From Agelaius tricolor (Eukaryota > Chordata > Aves > Passeriformes > Icteridae): a stretch of 64,000 nt of DNA. The DNA lies in assembly GCA_023055355.1 (NCBI GenBank), contig JALJCS010000002.1, positions 7,898,001-7,962,000 of the forward strand, given 5' to 3'. Below are positions 23,501 to 38,416 of this stretch, one piece after another (position 1 is the stretch's first letter; every line of letters begins with the position of its first letter). The notes below the pieces were generated by a model, which was not told the origin of the DNA, did not search any database, and saw only the letters and a program-made list of their open reading frames with translations. A program made the position numbers and the translations under genes.

Positions 23501-26500
23501 CTGTGCCAAATGCTGTTAAAGTAAGCATGGTAAATATAACCCTGAGCAATGATTGTATTTAAAAAAAAAAACCAACAAATCCAAACCACTGAAATTTTTG
23601 CAAGTCTTTAAAGGCAAAACCCAAGAATGGCTGAGCTGCCGCAAGGGTCTTCAGTGGGATCCTGGAGAGTTTTTGTCAACTAATGGTTGGAAAACCAAAA
23701 AAATAGATAAGATTTTGAGTCTATTCCTTCTCCTAGGATTGTCTCACCTAGCTCACCCTCCTCCAGAGCCCAGGTGCTACACTGCATCCCCTTCAAATCC
23801 CTTGTGCATTCTGCATGCCTTGCTATGGGAAGGATGTCATCCTGCCAAAATTCCTTTCCACATGCATGGACACCTGTGCTGTGTCAGACCAAAAGCCACC
23901 AACATCAGTCCAAGGCAGATTCCTAGGAAGGAGTAGGAGAATGGAGAAGGAAATAACGTGAGTCACCCCTATGAGTCACAGAAGACGTCCTGAGCCAGGG
24001 GTGGTGCTTTTGAATGTAGTAGCTCTCCATGGATTCCTATTCCACTGAGTTACCTAGTTTTCAGAAAACAGATGAGCCTTATTGTTCACAGCATCTCACA
24101 GCCAGTTGCTATGGCTCACTTGTATTTCCTGTGAAGAAAAAACATCCTTTATTTCATTTTCATTCTGCTTTATGATCATTAGTTCCTGTCATGGAGGATC
24201 CTTACATCCCTCCCTCCAAACCACGCAAGGTTTTGCAGATTCCTGTCATCACCCTGCACTCCTTCCTGCCGTACTGGGACTGGTTTCCCATTCTCCTGTG
24301 CTGGTGTAAGTCAGAAGTAGCACAGTGAAGTCTGCAGAGGCTGTACAGGAAGAGAGTATGTGTGTGTGGTTTTCTTAATGCAAGCTCTGGTGTACCCTTG
24401 CAATTTGGCCCTAAGTCTAACACAAGAGATTTCCTTATGTTACATCTAAAGCTGTTTGGTGCCTTTAGTAACAGAGTAATAAACCAGGGATCTTTTCTCT
24501 CATGTCCAGAGGGGAAAGAAAACAGGGACTTGAATGCTAAATTCAGTTTTCAGCTTTGTCAAGATATTGTTTCTGGTTTGAAAGTTTTCTGAGCTTTGGT
24601 TTTAGAAGCGTTCAAATTTATATCCCATAAGTCCATGCTCACCCAGAAATTCAGTGAATTCAGGGGAAACAACTGGTCTCTGAACAGCTGTTGGTTTGGT
24701 TTTGAGTGCTTCAGAGGATCTTATTAAAATAATAAATTTCCATAGGAACTGCTACTGCAGCGTTTTGGTTTTTTTTCTTCCCCAAGAGGAAAGTTATGCA
24801 AGGGCCTGGATGATATCAGCACATCTGGACAGCTCAGAGGCTGGGGGGGTTTAGTGGAAAGAGGAGGTAGATGATAAACAGCAAAGAAACTCACAGTTTT
24901 CTCAGCCTGGGGCAAGTGGTGGGATCCTGGAGAGAGACCTATAAACTCTGCCAGCACCAGGAGGGCCCTGCAAGGCTCTTTGCTCTCCAAAAGGGCGCTG
25001 TGTTTGGCAGCCACCACAGACAGCAAACAGCTGCTGATTGCTGCAGTGGGAAGTGCAAGGCCAAGCAAATTTGTTCACGATTCCAGCACTAAACACTCAC
25101 CAATAGCTACAGTTTGTATTTTTACTCTTGGGGATCTCTGCAGGGAAGGTTTGTTCTCCCTCTTGCCTAAGTAAGAAATATTGCACAACAGGCAGGTGCT
25201 GGATGCCTTGGAGCAAGTTCAGCTCAGTCCTGCCGATAGGAAAACCATGGGATGTGCATGCAGGTGGAGGGGAGCCTGCAGCAGCTCTTGCACCTCACAG
25301 CTACCACAGTTAGATCCTTTCAGTGCCCTCAGATGCAAGCCAGGGCAGCAGCTACTTGCATTTTAGCATAGACACTTGCAGCTCATAACCACAACTCCCA
25401 TATCAGGTTCACAAGCCTTCAGGACACGACTGATGGTGCAGGGAGGGCCCCTCTGGCCTGTTGCTAAAAACAGACCTGCTCATTCAAGAGAAAGTGTTGC
25501 ACAGTTTAAAAAAATTGCTTTCATTTAAGTTTCTGCACATATCTTCACGATATAACTGTTTTTCAATAGAGCCACCTCTTAAAAACATAATTAGAGGTCA
25601 AATATTAATGGACAATCCATGTCTTCAAATGTAATTAGAAGCACTGATACAAAACTGCCTCTGTCCAGAAAGTTCCTGTGCTTGGCTAAACTTTCAGGGG
25701 CTGGTCATTACTCTCAGGAGTAGAGTTGTTTAAATCACGTTGATTCATAATCCTCAGCAAGAGAAAAATCAATGCTGGAGTGCTTTGCTTGTGTAACAAC
25801 ATGTTTTAGTGAGGCTGGAGTGTCTCTTCAATGAGATAATATCAGGCAGTTAAAATATGTAGAGAGAGCCTCCTGAATTCATTATGAATCAATTTTTATC
25901 CTTTTAATATTCTTGATTGCAAAGGAGTTCCTGTATAACATATGGGTCTTTTTCTCTGGCAGTTCACCTCTTTTTTGTTCCTTGGTGCTCTCCCAGAGCA
26001 GGCTGGTGGTGGGAATTACAGCAGGAACAGGCTCTTGATGAGCTCTGCATAAACTGAGCCACATAAGCTCAACATTAAAGGATCTAAACAGATAGATAGA
26101 AGAAGAGAGCAGAAGGAAATGCCTAGTAGCCCTTGCAATGACAAAAATAAGGACTTGCTATCAGTCTTTGTCAGGTGTCCTGGCCTGAGTGAATGGGAGC
26201 TGGCTTCTCCCATGCCTGTGGACATGCCTGTTACAGCTTCTCTGTGGTTTTCCAGACAGCTTTCCAGGAAATAAAGTGACTTGACAGGATTTGGTTAAAC
26301 AAACAATTTCATTTACTACCTTGCAAGACATGAAGAGTTTGTACTGAGTGATGATAAATCATGGTCTCTCTTCAAAAGGTTAACCACATGGGCTCTGGCA
26401 GCATGTGTTAGGTCTCCTCAGTCTGGACTGTCTCTGGAAAAGCAAAGGTTTGGGGGTTTTTGCCTTTTCCCAGCAGGATAACCTGTACCTGTAGGTTGAG

Positions 26501-29500
26501 CCCACACTCTACAGCTGTGCCTACCCCAGGTCATTTTCCCAGTGCAGTGGCATCATTCACCAGCCACATCTTCTTGCAAACTCTATCCTTCACAAATCCA
26601 CCAGGAAAAGGACATAAATAGGCCTGACCTCCTGTTCTGCTTTTCATAGGCCACTGTAACTGTACTCTGCCTCAGCCCAATGAACTAACCAGGGCTTAGG
26701 AGGCTTATTCTGCTCATTTTTTTTTTGGACAAATTGAGTAGATGCTGAAAATTAGTACCTGATGCACGCATGGCTTGCATGTGCAGTATTTGACTATGTC
26801 TTAGTTTGCTTATTTATAGATCATTAAATACAAAAATAGATTAAAGCATTTGTATGCCAGAAAATATGTTTTGGATGGGCTGATAAGCATCTTTTCATAT
26901 GCTATTTTAATAGCAGTAAATATGTAGACATATGCAAAAACCAAGGGTTCCAATGGAAAATGTTTCAACAACAGATGCTGAACACTACTAAAGCAGGTTT
27001 CATGCTCAGAATCATAATTAAAATTATTTAAAGTTCCTAATATACTGATAATACCATTATTCTTCTCTGAGACTTCTAGATATTTTAGTGTCACTTGAAC
27101 TGCAAAACTATCTGTTTATTTGATAATTTGTTGTATTTTCTTCTCTTCTCCCAGCTGCCCCTTTTTACACCCAGCCATATCCTCCCTCTCCTTGACCTGG
27201 GCTCTATCATCCTGTAGCTTTGCATTTGCTGCACAGAAACCCCCCTTGCCCTGAGCTCTCAGTGTGGCTGAGAATCCTACCAAAGGCTCTGCTTCTCCTC
27301 AGGAGGTGAGCTGCCACAGAGACATGCATCCATCAGTGTGCTGTCATAAGCAATGGTGTTAGATAAAGTGTCCAGCTGGAAGGGGAGGAATGCTGCTTTT
27401 CCCATCATAAAATGCCGCCCACTCCAGGGGCTAAATTGTGTCTAAGGCCCATTTGTGCTGATGTTTTCTATCATAGCAGTGCTCTCACAGGATGCAGGTG
27501 GAGGAAGCATTTTGAGGCTTGGGGCTGTCCTACACTCACAGGCAATTCTCAGAAAAGACCCCAAACCTGGGAAATTATACACATGCTCCTCAAAACATGA
27601 TGTCTGATCCAGGATCAGTTCTTTGCACAGGAAGCAGTGTTCTTCTCTGCAGTTATCTCTAAGTGAAAGTTGTTACTCATGCAAAGCTGTCATTTCCTCA
27701 GTCAGTTTAATGCAGCAGAAGTGATGACAACTCATGCAAGCAGTCTTCCTGGCACAGAGAATTTTTTCTGAGTAAGAAATAGAGAGGCATCATTTTGGGG
27801 CTCTGACCTTTGGAAACTGCTCATGTACTCCATTCTTAATGAGCAGGCTAGGGAGGTTTTCCTCACCTCTATCTTAACATAAAGAAAGTGTTTAAAACAG
27901 CCTTTTTGTTCTCAGCGATACATAAAGAAGCATATTTTCAAATTTGTGCCCATGTTAGATTATTTATATCATTCCAATTGGTCTCCCCATGGAATTTGTT
28001 AACATGTTGTTGGCTATTTTCATCCTCCACATGAAAATGAATCTACTGGGTATCGCAGTGCTCAGATATTATGAGATTTTTTTGATGAAAGACTTAAATT
28101 GCATCTGAGAAATACGAATTAGAGGGTCTAATGTCCCCCCAGAGGTTTAATTTAATACACAAAAGGAGCTGATCACTCCCTGCTGAGGTCATTACATGGG
28201 AATATTTTTTCTAGCGAACAGAGTAATTGGGACCAGTGGAGATTGTTTCCCCTGCCCCTCTCAAGAAAAAAGGATGGGTCAATTTTGGCTGCCTTCAAAG
28301 GTTCATAAGTTTTGTGAATGATCATGCCTGAGATGAATTTTGTTGTTGTTGTTGTTTCTATAAGGAACAAAGAACTCATGAGAACCCGTATTCATGCACA
28401 GGTATTTCTTGACATGGTGGCCTCTCCTTTCCCCAATACAACATGGCACTGCAGGAAACCTCTGAGATCCAGGGCCCCAGAAACCTAGGTACCCAAACCT
28501 GAGTGCCAACGCCACCTCCTTACACTATGAAACACTTTGGAACGCAAAAACCCTCACAACATGTCATGGGACAGTGAGAAGGAGGGTGCCCCTCCCAGAG
28601 GTTGCCCATGTCCTGGGTGCCTGAAGGAGTTCATGGCCAGGGTAGCTGGCTGCCACTGGACAACATCATGGAGCTGATCCCACCCCATCTGCTGTCCCCT
28701 TGTGACTGCTCTGTGGATATCTGAACTTAAGGGCTGGGCAGTGTAAGGCAGATCCAGTAAAGTCCCCACATACCCATTTAATTCCAGGATAAACAAACAT
28801 GTGCTGAGGTCACCCCCAAGTTATGGCAGCGTGGGAGCCAGAGGGATGTCAGCAGGTCAGGCCGCAGGGTCAGGGAAGATGATCCCCCTGAAGTCCCTGG
28901 TACAGTACCATTAACCTCAGCAGCTTCTGGGCAGTTAAAATTTAAACCCTTGCATAAGTGGTTTGCTGAACTGGTGCCAGAAGGATCAGTGTCTTGCAGG
29001 ACTGAGCCCATTAATTCTCACTCTCTGAGAAGTAGCGGGGGGAACAGATGAGCCAGAAAACTGAACAGCTTTGGACTGTTTGATCCAACTAGAAGGGAAA
29101 ATTCCAAAGTCGAGGAAACCTCATAGGCTTTGTATAAAAAGACAAAGGAACTTCAGGGTTTTCATGCCACAACCATGCCTGGGGCTGTGGCAATCACAAC
29201 TTTGCATGGATGCAGGATATTTTTGCACAGCAAAATAAGCCAAGACATTTTTCATCATGCCAATTTGTAGGCACAAATTAAATTAAGTGTATCACTGGTG
29301 TGAAATTCATCCTCTTATTTCTAACTTGAGAAAAACTTTCCTAACACTAATTTTTTTTTTTCTCAATCTCCTACTGAAGAACAAAGCACTCAGGAGAACA
29401 GGCATCCAGGAGACACACTCACTCCCTGAGTGCCACTAAACTTCTTTAATGGATACAGATGATAACAAGTATACTAAAAACAGTAATAAAATTATGACTC

Positions 29501-31518
29501 AAACAGAAGTAATGTACTTGCAAAACAAGGCTCTCCACCACACGGGTTTCTCCCTGTGGGGAGAGGCTGTGAGAACAAACAGGTGACACTTTTTAGTCAC
29601 ATCACTTAACTGCACGCCTGGAAAGCTCTCAGAGCTGCTGCTGATGGGGATGATGCCGTGAGACCCTCTGCAGAACATAAACACTGTGCATCAGTAAAGG
29701 CTTTCACTATTTTTCCCCAGGGTTTTAGGCAGTAGATTCTTTCAGGAGCCATTTAATTATTTCATTTTATTTCTGCTCAATCTGTATAGGAAAGCTTAGT
29801 AAAAGGACTGTTCATTTTGACAAGATTCCTCAGGGAAACCTCAAGACAAAATAGCAGTAATTTCTTCCACATATAAATAAGTCACCAAGAAAAGTAGCAG
29901 TGGAAATAAAGGGGTAATAACAGAAAGAGGAAGATTATCTTTTAAAAGCAATTGCTTAATACCAATGCAGAGTGAATATATTTAATGTCATAAATATTGG
30001 TTTACTTGGGGAAGATATGAGGAAATGTCAGGAGCAAAGAGACTCTTAGAGCTAAAATGAAATTAAAATTGGCAAGTGTAAGAGGAGAGGGGAGGGAGGG
30101 GCAAAGAGAATCCCACTGGTGGGAGTCCCATGGTCCTGATGAAGACTTGAAAGCTGTATCCCAGCTGTGTGTTTCCTGCTGCTCAGGCTGCCAAAGCACC
30201 TGCTAACCTGCTGGCCTTACTGGCTTCCTTTCTCCTTAGAGGGAGACAGCTGAGGCAGAGACCTACAGATAAATACACACGTCTGTCCCTGGTGTGAACT
30301 TGCTTGCAGAGAGGAGACAAGTCATGAAGTTCTGATCCCCCCAACATGTGAGGGCTTTATTTCCTCTGCTCTGAAATGTCCAGCATTGCTGATCCCCAGG
30401 CTCTTGACCCACCCCTACCTTTCTTCCCATCCTCTGGCTCTGCTCCTGACTGATGACACCTTCTTTCTTCCAAGCACAAGGACACAGGCATTTCAGGGCT
30501 CTGCCTGCCACTGGCAGTGCCTTCCTTGCAGGAGTGTCCCCATGCCCCTGCTGAGAGCTTGCTGTTTCTGCCTGGGGAACTTCTACTGCCAAGCCTGGGA
30601 GATGCTACCTTCCAGAAGGAAGAGGAAACCCAATTCAGCAGCTATCAGTATCTTTTCTGATTATAGATCTTTCCTCATGCCTCCACAACCAAGGTATAAT
30701 CTATGTCCTTAAATTGATTAGGAGACCACAGTGTCCAGGCCTGCAAAACAGCACAATATTTTCTCACCTATACTTGTTCTGAACCTTCTGAGCCCTGAAA
30801 CTTCAAACACACACTCAACTCTGCAGAATTTTAGTTTAGTAGCAATAAGTTGCCCCTTGGACTTCATATACACCAGGCTTTATGGTTTGTGATTGATGTG
30901 GTAACATCATTCCCCCAGTCAATTACACTGCTTGCAGTGGGTCAAGCACATAAATCATGGCAGGTTTCAGGCTTGGACTTTAGGATAGAAGCTCTGCCCT
31001 AGAAAATGTGTTGAAAATACTCAGTTGGATCCAGCTCTAAGCTGAGGATATTGGTGACACTGAGTGCCTCGAGGGCAAGCATGGCTCGGTGTCCAGCACA
31101 TATCCCTGCAGGTAGATTCATCCTTCCCTCACACCAGGCAACCAACCAGACACTGGGATCTTAAAAGCAAACTCCCTTCCCATAAATTCATATGTCTATA
31201 AATTTTACAGCCATGGGGAGCATTAGTACTCTTCTGCTCTATCTTTTGTTTAATTGGAGCCAAAGAGGCTCATTCAATAAATTCTGTGTCAGCTCAGAAG
31301 TTGTGATTGAGCCATGGAGAAAGTTATCCAAATATTGACATAGGACTGAAAGGAATGGGGAACATTCCATATTAAACTCTTCTCATATTGGCTATGTATC
31401 CTTATTTGCCTTCTATCTTTGTAACAACTCACATGTCTCACTTAAGCTTCTAGCTTCAGGTCTTTGCTGCTTCTTTATTCTTTGCCAGATCGAATAATTT
31501 TTTCCTCTGCCCCTCCCT

Positions 31519-31549
31519 AAAAAAAAAAAAACAAAAAAAAAGAAAAAAA
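31519..31549 (+). repeat. A-rich tract
   Basis: About 30 nearly uninterrupted A with two other bases. No retroelement is recognisable upstream, so a retroposon tail is not supported. Confidence 0.8.
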
Positions 31550-34500
31550 CCCACACCCTTGTTTGAGATTTAATAGCTTGGTTTTCCAAGCTACCATCAC
31601 TTATACTTCTCTCTGCTGTTCCATGAGCAGGGTACTATTTTGTTGCTAAAAGCTGATTTATTTCCTATTACCTACTCTTTTATTTTAGTGTAACAAGCCC
31701 TGAAGAGCTTAAAGAGAGCCTCTTGAAGGAGAGACAGCAGCCATTTAGACTGTATGGCAATTTTTGTGATGGTTGCTCCTACAGATGACCCTGGCACAAG
31801 AGATAGACATGTAGATGTTTACCTCAGCTGATGCTCTTGGTGCTTGGCCAGCAAGGCCATGTTTTTGCCATAATAACAGTGCCTTTGAAGAATTAAATTG
31901 CAGAGTTGGAATGACTTAGAGCAAATTCTGATCCCAGAGTTATAATATACTGACTGACTGGACTATTGAAGCTGTGTTTGGGCATTCAGGCATTAGGTCT
32001 TCCATATTTGATACTAATTCTCTTCATAGGGTTGCTCTCTCTAATTTTTTACAAGGCAGAACTCTTGGGAAAGGCAAAAATGAAAGCAATTATGAGAGAA
32101 ACACATATTATAGAGAAATAAAAGCCTGAGGCATGATTGCTTTTACAGCAGGCAGCTGCAGGATCCCATACATAACCAATAGCCATACAAAGCTGCCTTC
32201 CTTGTGGTGCAGCAGATGTGGTCAGCAAAGACTTGGAGGGACACTCAGGAATTTGGTGGTATCAAACAGACCTGGGGATGTTCTTTTACAGTTGTTGTGG
32301 CCACATCCCTCAGGCTCACACTGGGTCAAGAATGCACAAATTTCTGCTGAACAGACGAGAGAAAAGCAGGTGGAAATAGAGATGCCAGAGCTTGTCTTCC
32401 TCGCCTTATACAAACACTGTCTGAGAAAGATCCACTTCAAAATTATAGGAAAATTGGTGGGGAATGGGAACAAGGAGGTAGGAAATAGTACTCTTAGCTG
32501 GAGAGAGTCCTTGACAAAGAAAATTCAAGGCAGGTTACTTCCATATCCCAAAGCAGCTTCAATCCTGGGCCTGCCCATCATTGCTTTTCCCAAAATCTTG
32601 CCCCATGCGCAGACGACTTAGCTCTCTGGGAACCCAAACTGAACTGGATTGATGCACTTCTAGTGCTCAAATCACTACCACAAGAATTAGAGGTCTGACT
32701 TGATGTTTATCACAAATAGATATTAAATATGAGACAGTGTAAAGTAAGCAGTCTGAGTCTAAAGCAGTCTAAAATCAGTCTCAGCACAAGAGTGATTCTT
32801 GCTACACATTGTGGCAGAAAGATCTGTTCATGTGAGCCTCTGTCCTGCTCCTTCCTCTGCGAGGCCACTGTGCTAATGAAACATTCATCCACCCAGAGGC
32901 AGCAGCTTTCTTGCTGCCCTCTCCCCCTCCAATGGTCTGCCTCTCTCCTTAAGAGCTCCTCTCACAACCCACATGAATTTCTGGCTGCTAAGCCCAGTTT
33001 ATATCCCATTTCCAATCTATGAGTGTTTTCACACTGATGGGCATCTGCTCCAGGCTTCTTGCCTTACCCAGACCCTCAACCCATCAGCTCTGGGGCAATT
33101 CCTCACCTAGCTGTTCACATCTTCCGTGTGACCAGGTAACAATGGTGTTCTCCTTCCCTTATTCTTTATCCTTCCCCTCCCCTTGCATCTTTCCTGACAT
33201 AGCTGACTCCATATGGTGCTTCTCAAACTGAAAATCTGGTCTCTTTAGTGTCTGGATTATCCCTGAAATGACTGGAGAAGAGGAGGCTCTACAGACTCCT
33301 TTTGGCTCGCATAGAACTAAAGGACAACTTTCTCCTTTTCCTCCTGCCGATTTTTAAAATAGAGCTATTAGTTTTCTGCATTGTTATTCTGCCCGACTTA
33401 ATGAGCCATTCCCCTCAAACACTTCACATTAACGTGTTTATGTATTTGCTTGCCTGGCTGGGATCTTTAATAGCATGCCTTTGGTTCAGGTGCTCCCAGC
33501 AGAGGCTGCTCTGCCAGGCTGCAGGAGCTCTCCATTCACTGCAGCTGTGGCTCCAAATTATGCTCTGTGACTGACTGACTGCTTTTGGGGCAATTGCTCA
33601 ACACTAATAAGGAATTTGATAAATTTGATCTTTTTAAACGGAACCTATTCACACTGTGCCTTAGAGAGATGAATCAGTCTCATTCTTAGCATGTGTTTTT
33701 CTGCAGTTTTAGCTGAAGGTCCTAGCAGGAGGATTATTTAAGAATAGAGTCTAGATTAAGATATCCTGCTAACTTGAATGTGGCTAGGAAGGCTGATGCA
33801 GGGAGTATCAATAGGTTTGGGGGATTACCCTAAAAGTAAACCCATTTTAATTTTAAACAAGTTTGGCAAGCCAGTGCAATCCTTGCCAGAAAAGGGATGT
33901 CTGATCTGGCTGATTGACTCTGGTGAAGCCAGTGTCCAATGTCAGGCTCATTTCTTTGACAGCTGTTAGAAGATCTACACCTGCAGGGCTTTTCTTCTCT
34001 CTTTTGCCCTTGTGCTGGGTAAACTTGAGTTCTGACTGATGCAGCAGCCACAAGAAGACAGGCAGTGAGAGCAAGCCTATCTACCATTCCTACGTTGTGG
34101 AAAGCTTCCTGTGAAATTGGATTAGCACTTAAATGTTGTGTGACAGAGCTTTATGTTCTAGGTTTTGTAAATGTTCTCAAGGAAAAAGGAAAAAAAAAAT
34201 CCCTCCTCAACCTCTCTATCGTTTGGGGACAATTATAGTATTGCCAGATTAATTACAGTGTTTCTACAATGCTCTCCTCTGATTCTACTGTTATAACACA
34301 GCAGAAATCAGAGTCTGTTTTGACCTTTATTCAGAGCCTCCTGTTAAAGTGACTTTCACAACAGAGCTCAATTTGTCACATTTTATTTGTACTTTAATTT
34401 TATTATTAACAGATTAATGAAGCTGGTAATGGGTTTCCCAATGCTCCCTTTGGAAACGTGAACTGTGTCCCTTCCTTACATCAATCTGCTGTCAGCAGAT

Positions 34501-34736
34501 GAAGTGCCTTTGCAAAATGCTATTAACTGTTACCAGAAGCAATTAGTCAAAATAGCAAGTCAGCTTCAAAAGGAGAGACTTCAGATTCCCTCAGTGTGTT
34601 AGGAAAAGCACGTTAGTAGGATTTAATCTCTCCAGCAGCCACAAGCTTTAGGCCCTGCAGTAGGTGTCTGGGTAAATGACACATAGAAATGTGAACGTAT
34701 CAGACTTTAATTTGCTCCAAGGAGCAATGCCAGGTT

Positions 34737-34766
34737 AAAAAAAACAAAAAAAACAAAAAAAAACAA
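34737..34766 (+). repeat. AAAAAAAC simple repeat
   Basis: Three to four units of seven to nine A followed by C. Confidence 0.8.
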
Positions 34767-35167
34767 CCACTTTCTGGTGTCATTAACAGCAATCCCCACA
34801 GTGCCAGAAATGCCCATGCTCTGTTGTAAGATATTGTCTCTGTGCCAGCGTTAAAAGTCCACAAGTGAAATCCTGGCCTTCCCAAAGGCAGCAGGGCACT
34901 GCTTGTGACAATGCTGAGGCCAGGCTTTGTCTTCTTTGTCTTAATTTTCTGGCCCAAACAAATATTTGAAAAGTATTTCCCATCACCTTCCCAAGCATCA
35001 AATTCCAACCCCTTCTCAGAGAGCTCTCTTTTTTTATGCTGGGCCAGAAAGTCACAAGACAATTGCTGGTGAGACACACATAACCTCCAGCTCCACTTCC
35101 CCCCTGGGAAGTGATGGCTTGGCATCATCATTACTCCAACATCTTTATTTTCTGGTCAGTATTCCAC

Positions 35168-35280
35168 AAGGGGGGCAGCCCTGCACATGGCAGGGGGGTT
35201 GGAATGAGATGGCCTCTAAAGTCCAAAACAACAACTAAATAAACTATTTAGTGCAATACAGCACATTCCAACCCAAGGCA
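35168..35280 (+). repeat. Short CR1 tail fragment, possibly split
   Basis: CATGGCAGGGGGGTTGGAAT and GGCCTCTAAAGTCC match the last part of a CR1 3' UTR. TTCCAACCCAA follows about 40 bp later, as if a short A-rich segment had been inserted. Confidence 0.5.
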
Positions 35281-36669
35281 TGGCATGACTTGCTGGGCCT
35301 GAAAAAACTGTGTTACCATGCACGTACAGAATATGAGTGTGCTCAGTAGATGGTCCCTAGCAGGAGGAGGTAAGAGGCTGAGCCCTTTTGAGGAGCAGGG
35401 TAGCACTGGATAAAAAGGCAGCAGTCCCCAGCTCCCTCCTGCCCTGGCAGGGAGGAATGTGGGGGAGGTGAAGCATCTGGTTTAATGTCCTACATGCCTA
35501 GCAAAGTCTCGAGCATGTGCTGTGGTATTCCTACTGCTTCCCAGATTGGACATACCAACAATTGCCCCCCTCCTCTTTCAAATGTTGGAAAACAATGTTA
35601 TCCATCACTATTTCCAGTGCATTTCTACATGTGTATTGCATACATGGGTTCAATTAAAAGGAGAAGGTCACAAAAACAACAGAAATTCCACTGATACTGA
35701 AAATAAAAGAGAATATCCATTTGTTCTCAGGAATGGGCAGTGAGGTTTCTGTTCCTATGGAGAAGGTTAATATTTTTCATGTCATTTGACCCTAGTTCCT
35801 TCAAACCAAGTCCCACCTCCTTTAGGTGGTTGCAGCGGCCCTGATGGCTGCCTGAGCTGCATCAGGGGCAAACTCTGGGCTCAGTTCACATGCCTCTCAC
35901 AGCCCTGCCATATGCCAGTACTCCCACACTGGGGGTTTTTCTTGGAGGCAAAGAACAACTCAGCACCGGACCTTGAGGACATTTTTCCTCAAAGAAAACA
36001 TAAACAGCTGAACCCCACCCAGGGACTTGGACGAACTACAGTCTGGATAAAAACCACCACCCTTTATTTTGCCAAGACCTCATTGATTAAAAATATGCAG
36101 ATCCAATGATTTTGCTGAGTGTTTGCAGAGTGTGTTCCTGATGGGTATTCTTTCCTCCACTGCCTTCAAGTGAGTAGTCACAGTGCATAAGGTTAAAAGG
36201 GTTTCTTTTCCCCTCCAAGTGCAGAAGAATACAAGAAGAGTTAGAAGTCTAGGACAAAAAAAAAGCCTGGCACAGTCCACTCTAAGATGTAGGAGCAGCA
36301 CATCCTATCTTCTTTGATAGGAGCTTCATGTCAACAAAAGACTGTCCTCTTGTCCCTCAGTCAGCTCTTTTCACTGATTGGTGGAAGAGCTTCTTAAAAA
36401 AACACAATGCATTCTTCAAACATTCCCATAAAATGACCTTCTTTCTATCCAAACACATTGTCTGTCCTCTTAGATCAAGCATGGCTCTTATACTTAAACA
36501 TAAGGATTAAAAGACATCCATTAAAAGGAGAGTTTAAAATTCTATTTTAAAAAAAGCTCAGAAGCTTCAAAGACTAATTATTTGTGTAATCTTAAAGATC
36601 AAACGTTGCTGAAATAAAGACTTTAACTCCTTTATGAGATAAAACCTGTGTGCAAAGATTGCAAGAGGA

Positions 36670-36745
36670 GAAGAGACTATTAAGATAATCTAGTTTGACC
36701 TCACGACCTCAGGTTTTGGCATTTCACTGGCACAGGACCCTTTCA
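36670..36745 (+). repeat. Possible ancient repeat fragment
   Basis: AAGATAATCTAGTTTGACCTC followed by a CACAGG-type motif resembles the ATCTAGTCTGACCTCCTGTA segment of old reptile and bird repeats. Very short and diverged. Confidence 0.3.
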
Positions 36746-38416
36746 GTTGTTCATGTAGCCATATGGAAAATTGAATAAAAATACGGAGGATGCAGCAGAC
36801 TACATAAACTTTAAAAAACAGACCACCGGTGTTCATGTTCCTTTAATTTTTGTGTTTGTAGGCAAGGCTCAGTGCTTAAAGGGATAGTCCCAAGTCCTCT
36901 GCTGATGCAGTTGGGTGCAGGTTTTGCTGAAGCTCATGGATGTCATTTTCCATCAGATGAGAATCTGACCTGAGAAGTTCCCAACTGTAAGGGAGAATGA
37001 AGTAAATACAAAAGTGCAAATACCTAAAAAGGGCAAATTGCAGAAATCTTTGGGTAAACTACATTCCCAAAGTCTCTCTCCATTTTTCTTCTTTTTGTCT
37101 TTCTACTTTTTATAACAAGAGCTTAGGATTGTGTTCACTGTGCCAGTTTTCAGCAGGACAGGAGGGAGAAGCTGGGACACATTTCTTTGTGTGTGTCTTT
37201 TCTAATCTGTTAGACCTGTCTGATGTCTTCATATCTAATACATTTGGGACCTTTGATCTGAGTTGGAGGATGTCTCAAGAAGGAGTGATGATTCACAGGA
37301 AAACAGGATATCCACAGGGGAGCCAGTTGCTCAGTCCAGCAGCATTAATCAGCATTAGATGTGTGAGCTCTTGCTCTGAAACACTGTAAATAAGAAAAGT
37401 GTCACAGATCATTATAGGTGTGGGAATAAACAAAGAGAGAAACACTATTTAAACCTCTAAGGGTCAAAAATGGTTTCTGAACCACGCACTTGATTTTTTG
37501 GTGGAGCAAAACTGTCTGGTGTCCAGATGAAAACATGACTTCTGTTTTGCAAAGAGGCACTGTTTCAACACTTGCTTCTGTTCTGGCACCTGGACTGTTT
37601 TTGTAAACCAGGGACACACCTAACACTGGGTAACAGGTCTGAAATACAAGAGCTGCCTTCCTGTGCCCAGACAGCCCAACAGCCTGGTTACAATGCCATG
37701 CTCTCCCTGGCTTGCTCTGTCTTGCAGCTTGGTTTATCTTTCCCTCTTTCTTCTCTCCTGGCCTCGTTTCAGCCAGCGAGTGTCTGCAGCCGGCCTGGCC
37801 AGAGCACAGGAGCTTGGAGCAGCCTCCTGGGAGGGAGGTGTCATTAACAGAGCTGTCCTTTCATCCAGGGACCTGAGGGCCGTCAACATCCCTTGCTGTG
37901 TAATCCCTGGCTGATGAGGAGGGGCTGGTGCTGCACTAGAGGATGGTGACTGCATCGTCCCTGGCACCTCTTGGTGGCAGAGAGTGCCACCACTGTGGTG
38001 TTGGTAGCTGAGTGTGGAAGAAATGGGCAGCACCATCTCCTCCTCATGCTCACGTGTTCAGGATGAAGCCCTTGTGTTTAGGTTGTACAAAGGGTGTGAT
38101 GACTCTGGATACAGTGTTCCTGAAGGATAGTACTTTGTTAGATCCTGTGCAGGACAGCTGGGTGCCAGAAGGGCAGCTGCTCAGGCTGGGGAATGTTTGA
38201 GCATTAGCAGAATCAGGGGATGTAGTAATGTTCTGTTCAAACAGGGGATTTTGGCTTCTTGTCAAAATTCCTTCTGATTAGACAAAAATTTCTGTCAAAA
38301 GATGCCTTTTAATCCTTTATTTTGACTTGATTTGCCTTGATCATAAGGGATAGGAAGGGTTAAATCACAAGATAATGGCTTTCCACTCAAGTGCCTCAGG
38401 TCTGGGTAGGTCCTGT

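Noticed and set aside
31519..31549. Poly(A) tail of a processed pseudogene
   Set aside because: No coding-like or spliced-gene-like sequence was found on its upstream side.
37967..37991. CTCF-like CCTCTTGGTGGCAG with an adjacent 7-bp inverted repeat
   Set aside because: One mismatch to the core at an important position and no supporting context; left as a weak motif.
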